From the NCBI GenBank assembly GCA_027405735.1, contig JAPEHQ010000007.1, positions 1,079,001 to 1,143,000 of the forward strand: a stretch of 64,000 nucleotides of DNA. Reading direction: 5' to 3'. The DNA comes from Mucor racemosus. Lineage: Eukaryota; Mucoromycota; Mucoromycetes; Mucorales; Mucoraceae. This document shows, piece after piece, positions 60,122 through 64,000 of the stretch. The translations under genes were made by a program, and so were the position numbers. Position 1 is the first letter of the stretch, and each line of letters opens with the position of its first letter. A model generated the notes under the pieces. That model was not told the origin of the DNA. It did not search any database and saw nothing but the letters and a program-made list of their open reading frames with translations.

Positions 60122-60625
60122 CAGTCGTGATCCCATTTAGTGGACTCAAAAATAAGGGACTTTCGATTAAAGGAACACTTTGAAATCTCCCGTTTTGTTT
60201 TTCGTAATTTTACTGCCTAAATCCACTGAACCAATTCAGTGGATAGTGGACAATTTCGTTTCTACCAGTCCACTATATTACCAAAATATAATTGCTATTG
60301 GATAAAACAATAAAACTGTATTTAGCCTGTAATAGCTTGATCTGGTAGCCATGAAATTAGAAGAAATATGGAGGATAACCAAATCAAGTGCCTATTTTAC
60401 CTCAGTTTTTTAATGAATTTCTTATTATCTGCTGTTTAATTCAGTTGCTCGAATATGAAAAGCCTGTATTGATAGTATTACTTAATACTATAAACTAGTA
60501 ATGCCTTTTTATTTTCCTTTTTTGATCCAATATTACGGAAAATGATTTATTCGATTTCGTGGAAAATTCGATTTGGTGGACACTTTTCTCCCTCCCAACG
60601 ATTCCACTAAATCGAATCACGACTG
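60122..60625. mobile_element. Pogo/Tc1-type MITE with 22-23 bp inverted ends
   Basis: 504 bp. Left end CAGTCGTGATCCCATTTAGT; right end, reversed, CAGTCGTGATTCGATTTAGT: two mismatches over ~23 bp. A TA target duplication lies at 60120-60121 and 60626-60627. Several GTGGA/TCCAC words lie inside (60136, 60224-60250, 60275, 60560-60605), like the subterminal transposase-binding repeats of pogo elements. No coding sequence, so non-autonomous. Only one copy seen in this window. Confidence 0.9.
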
Positions 60626-61607
60626 TAAGTAATTTCTCAATATTCTGTAGCATATCAAATACAGCCTTACATTTTATATTTCTTCATTATCTATTGAAAT
60701 GGGGGCACGCTCCGATTTTGAATATGATTATATAAAATTATATAATCAAATATGCATATGAAACTGAGCTTGAATCCAAAAAGTGTTCAAATGGAAAAAG
60801 AATCCAAAAAATCCAAAAAATCCTTGTATGTTTAATTACTCACAAAAATGCATAGTAAGTTGAACTAGCGTATTAAATATTTTAGGTTCAGTTTTTAATT
60901 CTGAAACGATCTATGTAGGTTTTGAAAATGTTTTTCTCATAAAATTTCTAGTAAATTTAATATCAAATTTTAACGGTTTTTGATCAAAAAGTACTCTTCA
61001 TTCAAATATAACCCTAAAATATTTTATTTTTACATTATGCGCAACAAAATTATCTACAGAATGAGTATTTATACGTAGCTGTAGCCCTATTTTTCATGGG
61101 GATATTAATTTTTTTTTATCATTTTTTTTGGTCGGCGAAAATTTACCCTTGTATATCCTCGTCCAAAATGAATCCTTTTTTGTATCATCAAAAATCAATC
61201 ATTCAATCTCAAGTTTCTCGACGAAAAATTAATATTTTTTGACGAGATAAAATTCGTTGGATAGATGCTAGCGAGTACTATCCTATGGCTTTAGTTTTGC
61301 ATATCAGCCATCCCTTCATGGATCTCTATAACAGAAAAAGTGCTCTCACAAAATTTATAAAAAAATAAAAAAGTCTTTACAGCCATCCAAAACTTAGATA
61401 TCCTGGTAGAGAATGAAAAATAATCTAGACTTTGCTTAATACCCATCATTGTAATACCTTAGTATTTTCTCGAGTTATTTTCATTTCAAATGCGGTTTCT
61501 CAATTTTAAGCTGGCCATTTCTGCATCATTTAAATTTGCCAACTGCGAAAAATTGGATATTTTCAGGAACATAGCTTTAGATTAAAGTTGAGCATCTCAG
61601 GTACGTT
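60626..61607. other. Gene-free spacer with family G repeat
   Basis: AT-rich. About 60980-61250 resembles 38480-38620 and 56270 (reverse) in the stretch around TTACCCTTGTATATCCTCGT. It also holds the 25-bp word at 61216-61240 that recurs at 44076. No gene seen. Confidence 0.4.
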
Positions 61608-62645
61608 GGCATATAGGTAGCAGTCTATATTAGAGACTGATAATATTTTCATTTAACCGCATTCTAAGATTAAATATCATTATTTACTACTGTATTGTTG
61701 GACGTATTTCTTGATTACCAGATCAAATCGAAGGCAATGATATTTATATCTATTCAATCCAAAGCTAGAACTAGCTACAAACTCACGAAATATTCCAGAA
61801 AAGTGATAAAATTTCAAATGATATAGAAACACACACACACACAAAAAAAGGGATAATTTGATGTCTTGCCTAAATAACCATAGTTCTGATCGTAATTGTA
61901 CTTGAAAACAAATCTTTCTACAGCTGACAATCGTAAGCCAAAATAGTATGTTTAAAGAAGGTTAATTTGTTTAAATCTTATGAGTGATAAAGTAACATTT
62001 ATAACCTTAGATTTGGCTTGCATATAAATTTAAGCAGTAAGCGTTATTTAATTTTATGCTCAAGCAAAAACCATTGTTGCTGTAAACATTATAGCTATAA
62101 ACATATTTACAAATAAATGATGATAGTCGTAAATATATTGGCTCTTGAATGTATTGCTCTACATCAACAACGTATTGAATTGTATTGTCGTCTATAATCT
62201 ATATTAATGATAGCAAATGTAATTTAAACCCCCATTATTCCAGTAAAACAGGCAGTGGAATTTTGAGAACGGCACGATGCTTATGTACAAACCAATTTGT
62301 GCCCATACTATCAGCTCATTATGCTCATGGTCAGATTTTATTATTATGCCCAAATAGGAATAATGATATGCTTTTGAGCAATAATTCTACTATTATGATG
62401 CACACATGGGATTAATGTCATGCACACGGACAGAATCTATAGCTCTGCACATACAGGCTTTTTGTTATGCTCGTGCGCAGTTTTTTTTGTTGTACCCATG
62501 TGCATCTTGTTATCCTTTATTTCAGCCATTATTAATTGGGCGCAACAACTCATCAGGCCATAGTGTGCAGCCCACCTGGGCATAACAAAATCATCTTGTG
62601 CAGCACAGGTCGCCCATAATGCTTTTATATATAAATCCTTTAAAT
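61608..62645 (-). repeat. E1 repeat fragment, copy e
   Basis: Reverse-strand copy of the 5' ~1 kb of E1 (matches 46428-47680), including the GC-rich word clusters at 62240-62640. It is cut at 61608, inside what is a continuous repeat at 47680. A CA run lies at 61831-61841 where other copies have T runs. Confidence 0.8.
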
Positions 62646-62986
62646 TTGTGATTTTATGGACTTTTTTTGAATTTGTTTGTATCATCTTATACTTTTCGAG
62701 TTAAATCCATTATTAGACTAATAATATTGTAGGTTGTATTTATGCGTTACTTAAAATAAGCCTTTGAGTAATTAATAGCAATATAGTCGAACCTTAATTT
62801 TTGTATAAAATTTCGATACCTGCATTTTATAGCTGCTTGGGATATTTAAACAATCAATTCCGGGCTGTCCGGTGATTTTTTCTAAAAATTTAAAGCCTGG
62901 GAATATTATTAGATGGCCGCTTCCGGAAATTGTTCGGCTTTTTTTTTGGAAGAGTGACCATTGGCAAAAATATGAATCATATACTA
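62646..62986. other. Spacer between E1 fragment and LTR D
   Basis: AT-rich with a GC-richer patch at 62862-62940 (CCGGGCTGTCCGG, GGCCGCTTCCGG). Short frames on both strands have no domain. Confidence 0.35.
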
Positions 62987-63523
62987 TGTTGTATGCCATC
63001 AAGTATCATATGTTATCACTTTCTACAGTATCAATACATCTTAGAATCTATTGATTACTGTATGCATTGAAGTTCAAAATCTTGATATCGGATATAAAAA
63101 ACTCCTAGCGTACTAAGTTTAATCTAGTAATTACCAAAAACACTTAGGCTTTAATTATGACACCACATTATTTTATCCCAGCGGTTAATCAATCAAGTAG
63201 CTATCACATCAACATCCAACAAGCACATTTAGCGCAGCATTAAAACAAGGCAACTCACAAGCTCTGCAAGAACGGTTAAATTATGATTGATTCATTTCAA
63301 TCTATAGATTACTATCAAACAGATCTAATGGTTCAATAGTGTCTTTAATTACATCTCAGAATTTCAATGTCAAATCAATATAAAAAGCCGTATTTTTATA
63401 TCTAAATAAACGATATCTTGTTTTTATTATACAGTTGAAGAACTGATTCATTACTCATTACTCATTCTGCTTTAATTGTATTCTTTTTTAAGTATTATTT
63501 ATCAAACATAAAAATATACGACA
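62987..63523 (-). mobile_element. Solo LTR, family D (reverse)
   Basis: 537 bp on the minus strand, TGTCGTATAT...GGCATACAACA. It lacks the LTR E insertion. Flanks (TACTA and CTAGA on the plus strand) do not form a target duplication, unlike the two other copies, so it may be a recombinant. Confidence 0.82.
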
Positions 63524-64000
63524 CTAGACTTAACGTTTAGAATTATATATCAAAATGCGTGGAATAAATTGTTTAACAACTTTTATTATGTGTTCAAGAC
63601 TTTCCAATGAAATTTAAGGGTTGCCATAGGTGTATATACAGTACTAGAATCCAGCAAAATTTATACCACAAAAATCTCGGCAAAATTGATAGATACAATA
63701 AAATGAATTGCATATTCGTTTTCAGCAGTCAATTTTACCCCAGAAAACTTGGTTGTCTGATTCCTAGCGATACTTTTGTAAAAAATATGAAACTTCTCCA
63801 AATTGTTAAAACTACAAAAAGAAAAAACAAAACAAAACAGGATTTACAATTATGAGGTTTGAGGGGTCCAAAAAAACCCATCCCTGAAACTTTAATATGT
63901 AATAAAGCATTGAAAAACAAGAAGATTTGGCTTAGAAACTATTATTTGCAAGCTTATAAAATCTCGAGATATTTGACATCTTAGATTGAGATTTTAAGCG
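63524..64000. other. Window end, no gene seen
   Basis: AT-rich. Overlapping short frames at 63607-63855 (plus) and 63735-63920 (minus) have no recognisable domain. Confidence 0.35.

Overview
This is AT-rich nuclear DNA from a fungus, most likely an early-diverging filamentous one (Mucoromycota, probably Mucorales). The genes have short introns (about 50-100 nt, GT..AG with CTAAC/CTAAT-like branch points). The proteins are typically fungal: a chitin synthase, a DEP-DH-PH-CNH Rho GEF, a mitochondrial PPR protein and fungal-type MIC19. Several carry long Gln/Asn/Ala/His runs. All gene models below were assembled by hand from reading frames, splice sites and codon phase; none has been checked against transcripts or databases.

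Layout. 1-4.1 kb: 3' part of a divergent chitin synthase gene, then a small LITAF-domain membrane protein. 4.6-17.3 kb: a gene desert made of mobile-element remains. It holds copies of an AT-rich repeat (called E1 here) and at least four families of solo LTRs (B, D, E, F) inserted into E1 and into each other, most with exact 5-bp target duplications. It also holds one dead exon of a dynein intermediate chain gene and one intact tRNA-Glu(UUC). 17.3-20.5 kb: mitochondrial PPR protein. 21.0-25.4 kb (minus): Rom2-type Rho1 GEF. 25.9-27.5 kb: EPT1/CPT1-type phosphotransferase. 30.8-32.9 kb (minus): four-finger C2H2 regulator. 34.5-35.0 kb: ribosomal protein eL31. 35.4-36.6 kb (minus): zinc alcohol dehydrogenase. 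39.3-43.6 kb (minus): a 1359-codon protein with transposase-like and 3'-5' exonuclease parts. 44.5-50.7 kb: solo LTR, dead PIF/Harbinger transposase, another E1 copy, dead IS630/Tc1-type transposase. 50.9-55.2 kb: MIC19 and cytosolic leucyl-tRNA synthetase, tail to tail. 57.4-59.8 kb: Kelch-type membrane protein. 60.1-63.5 kb: a MITE with clear inverted ends, an E1 fragment and a D-type LTR.

How the genes fit together. Most are unlinked housekeeping genes. Loose themes are the cell wall and its control (chitin synthase, Rom2-type GEF), phospholipid and mitochondrial membrane upkeep (EPT1, MIC19, PPR), and translation (eL31, LeuRS, tRNA-Glu). The best candidate for something little described is the gene at 39.3-43.6 kb. 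A WRN-like exonuclease appears inserted between the second and third acidic residues of a possible DDE triad, and a dense, partly duplicated CCAAT-box array lies upstream of it.
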